Shown: one piece after another, positions 6,774 to 7,915 of the stretch
How the letters are laid out: each line of letters starts with the position of its first letter
Numbering within the stretch: position 1 is the first letter of the stretch
Source: Acidobacteriaceae bacterium
GTDB lineage: Bacteria; Acidobacteriota; Terriglobia; Terriglobales; Acidobacteriaceae
NCBI GenBank assembly: GCA_003168235.1
Contig: PMSZ01000492.1
Location: 1 to 7,915, forward strand
Direction: 5' to 3'
Length of the DNA: 7,915 nt
Program-made: the position numbers and the translations under genes
The notes under the pieces: generated by a model
Databases searched by the model: none
What the model saw: only the letters and a program-made list of their open reading frames with translations
Told to the model about the DNA's origin: nothing

Positions 6774-7915
6774 ATGACCGCTGAACCTGGCTGCGTGATC
6801 AATACAGTCAACCATCACGCCGGCGGAAGCATCTCCAAACAGGCGATCATTGAGGACATCACCGAGCGCGGTGATCACGAGCGACTGCGTGGCATTACGG
6901 ATTCGGCCCAGGATGCCATCCTCATGATGGACCCTAAAGGCAATATCACTTTCTGGAACCCGGCGGCGAAATCGATCCTTGGCTACCGAAAAGAAGAAGC
7001 GATGGGGAAAAATCTCCATCAGCTGCTGACTCCGGAACGCTATCTTGCAGCTCACCATGCGGCATTCCCGGAGTTCCTGCGCACCGGCCGCGGGAACGCG
7101 ATCGGCAAGACGCTTGAACTGCAGGCCCGGCGAAAAGACGGCCGCGAAATCCCCATTGAGTTGTCCTTGTCGGCGCTGTCTCTGGACGGCGAATGGCACG
7201 CCATCGGAATTATCCGTGACATCACTGAAGGTAAGCGAGCTGAGCAGAGCTTGCGGGATAGTGAAGAGAAGTTCCGTCAATTGGCGTCGAACATTCGTGA
7301 AGTCTGGTTTGTGCTGAGCCCCACGCTCGACCGGACGCTTTATGTCAGTCCTGCGTTTGAACAGATTTGGGGCAGAAGCTGCGATAGCGTCTACCTCGAC
7401 CCATTGTCGTGGCAGCACGCGATCCATCCCGACGACCTGGAGCGCGTCCGTTCCTTCGTCGCAGAGCTAGCGCAGGGACAGCTTCTCGATGTTGAATACC
7501 GCATACGCACACCTGACCAGATCGAAAAATGGGTGCGGAGCCGGGCTTTTCCTGTTCGCGACACAACTGGGGAAATGGTCCGAGTAGTCGGAATTGCCGA
7601 AGAGATCACCGAGCAGAAGCGCTACCAAGCCGAGTTGATTCGCGCGCGCGAGGGTGCCGAAGCCGCCAATCGCGCGAAGAGTGTCTTTCTGGCCACCATG
7701 AGCCATGAGCTGCGAACGCCGCTCAATGCGATTCTGGGTTTCGCCGAGCTTCTGGAAGTTGAGATGTCCGACCGCGGAATTCACGACTGGGATATGGACG
7801 TGCAGAAGATCCGGCGGGCGGGGAAGCATCTGCTCGATCTGATCAGCGACGTAATGGACCTTTCGAAGATCGAGGCTGGCAGAATGGAACTACAGCCGGT
7901 CAGCTTCGACCTGGC
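6774..7915 (+). CDS. PAS-PAS sensor histidine kinase, 3'-truncated by the window edge
   Basis: The frame stays open to the window end, giving 380 complete codons and a partial one. Numbered from ATG 6774, a first PAS domain with its PAC tail spans about 35-157, including DAILMMDPKGNITFWNPAA and ending in GIIRDITEGKRAEQSL. A second PAS/PAC spans about 163-286, including IHPDDLERV and ending in GIAEEITEQKR. A short helix leads to a HisKA dimerisation domain whose phospho-accepting His311 lies in MSHELRTPLNAILGF. DLSKIEAGRMEL at 362-373 is the typical end of HisKA. The ATP-binding domain and any receiver lie beyond the window. No membrane segment or signal peptide is visible, so it is probably a cytosolic sensor; PAS ligands cannot be predicted. 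GAGGG at 6765-6769 supports ATG 6774; ATG 6693 would add 27 hydrophilic residues but lacks a ribosome site. The partner regulator is unknown. Confidence 0.93.
   Translation, partial: MTAEPGCVINTVNHHAGGSISKQAIIEDITERGDHERLRGITDSAQDAILMMDPKGNITFWNPAAKSILGYRKEEAMGKNLHQLLTPERYLAAHHAAFPEFLRTGRGNAIGKTLELQARRKDGREIPIELSLSALSLDGEWHAIGIIRDITEGKRAEQSLRDSEEKFRQLASNIREVWFVLSPTLDRTLYVSPAFEQIWGRSCDSVYLDPLSWQHAIHPDDLERVRSFVAELAQGQLLDVEYRIRTPDQIEKWVRSRAFPVRDTTGEMVRVVGIAEEITEQKRYQAELIRAREGAEAANRAKSVFLATMSHELRTPLNAILGFAELLEVEMSDRGIHDWDMDVQKIRRAGKHLLDLISDVMDLSKIEAGRMELQPVSFDL

Noticed and set aside
6609..7427. 272-codon minus-strand open frame opposite the kinase
   Set aside because: The plus strand encodes unmistakable PAS and HisKA domains through this stretch; the antisense product has no family resemblance.

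Overview
The window is a chromosomal stretch of a high-GC bacterium. I infer an Acidobacteriota-like organism, with moderate confidence. The grounds are the style of GyrA (Pro/Gly-rich N-terminal extension, non-acidic C-terminus), a short GAGAACT-type heptad repeat in the gyrA leader of a kind I recall from such genomes, and a soluble multi-PAS histidine kinase. No phage, transposon, CRISPR, tRNA or rRNA sequence is visible. Gene order and coding style look like ordinary chromosomal backbone rather than an accessory island.

Layout from left to right: argH (argininosuccinate lyase, +, 26-1432) faces a membrane isoprenylcysteine-methyltransferase-like protein (-, 1468-2148) across a 35-bp gap. 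That gene diverges across about 50 bp from a membrane-anchored calcineurin-like metallophosphoesterase (+, ORF 2198-3592). A 203-bp gap holds a strong extended -10 promoter and a long leader ending in heptad repeats, and leads into gyrA (+, 3796-6435). A 338-bp non-coding stretch follows, with a perfect 16-bp parS-type palindrome and a bulged hairpin. The window ends inside a PAS-PAS-HisKA sensor kinase (+, from about 6774 to beyond 7915).

The genes do not form one pathway. argH completes arginine biosynthesis, gyrA is the DNA-breaking subunit of gyrase, and the two membrane proteins probably act in envelope or lipid metabolism, although their substrates cannot be read from sequence. The parS-like site beside gyrA suggests an origin-proximal position, since chromosomal parS sites cluster near oriC.

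I see no convincing new multi-gene system. The points most worth a second look are the parS-like site, the natural Asn-Leu at the quinolone-determining positions of GyrA, the metallophosphoesterase start region (a strong Shine-Dalgarno leading to ATG-TAG, repaired in frame by removing one T), and an internal twin-arginine motif in the same protein.
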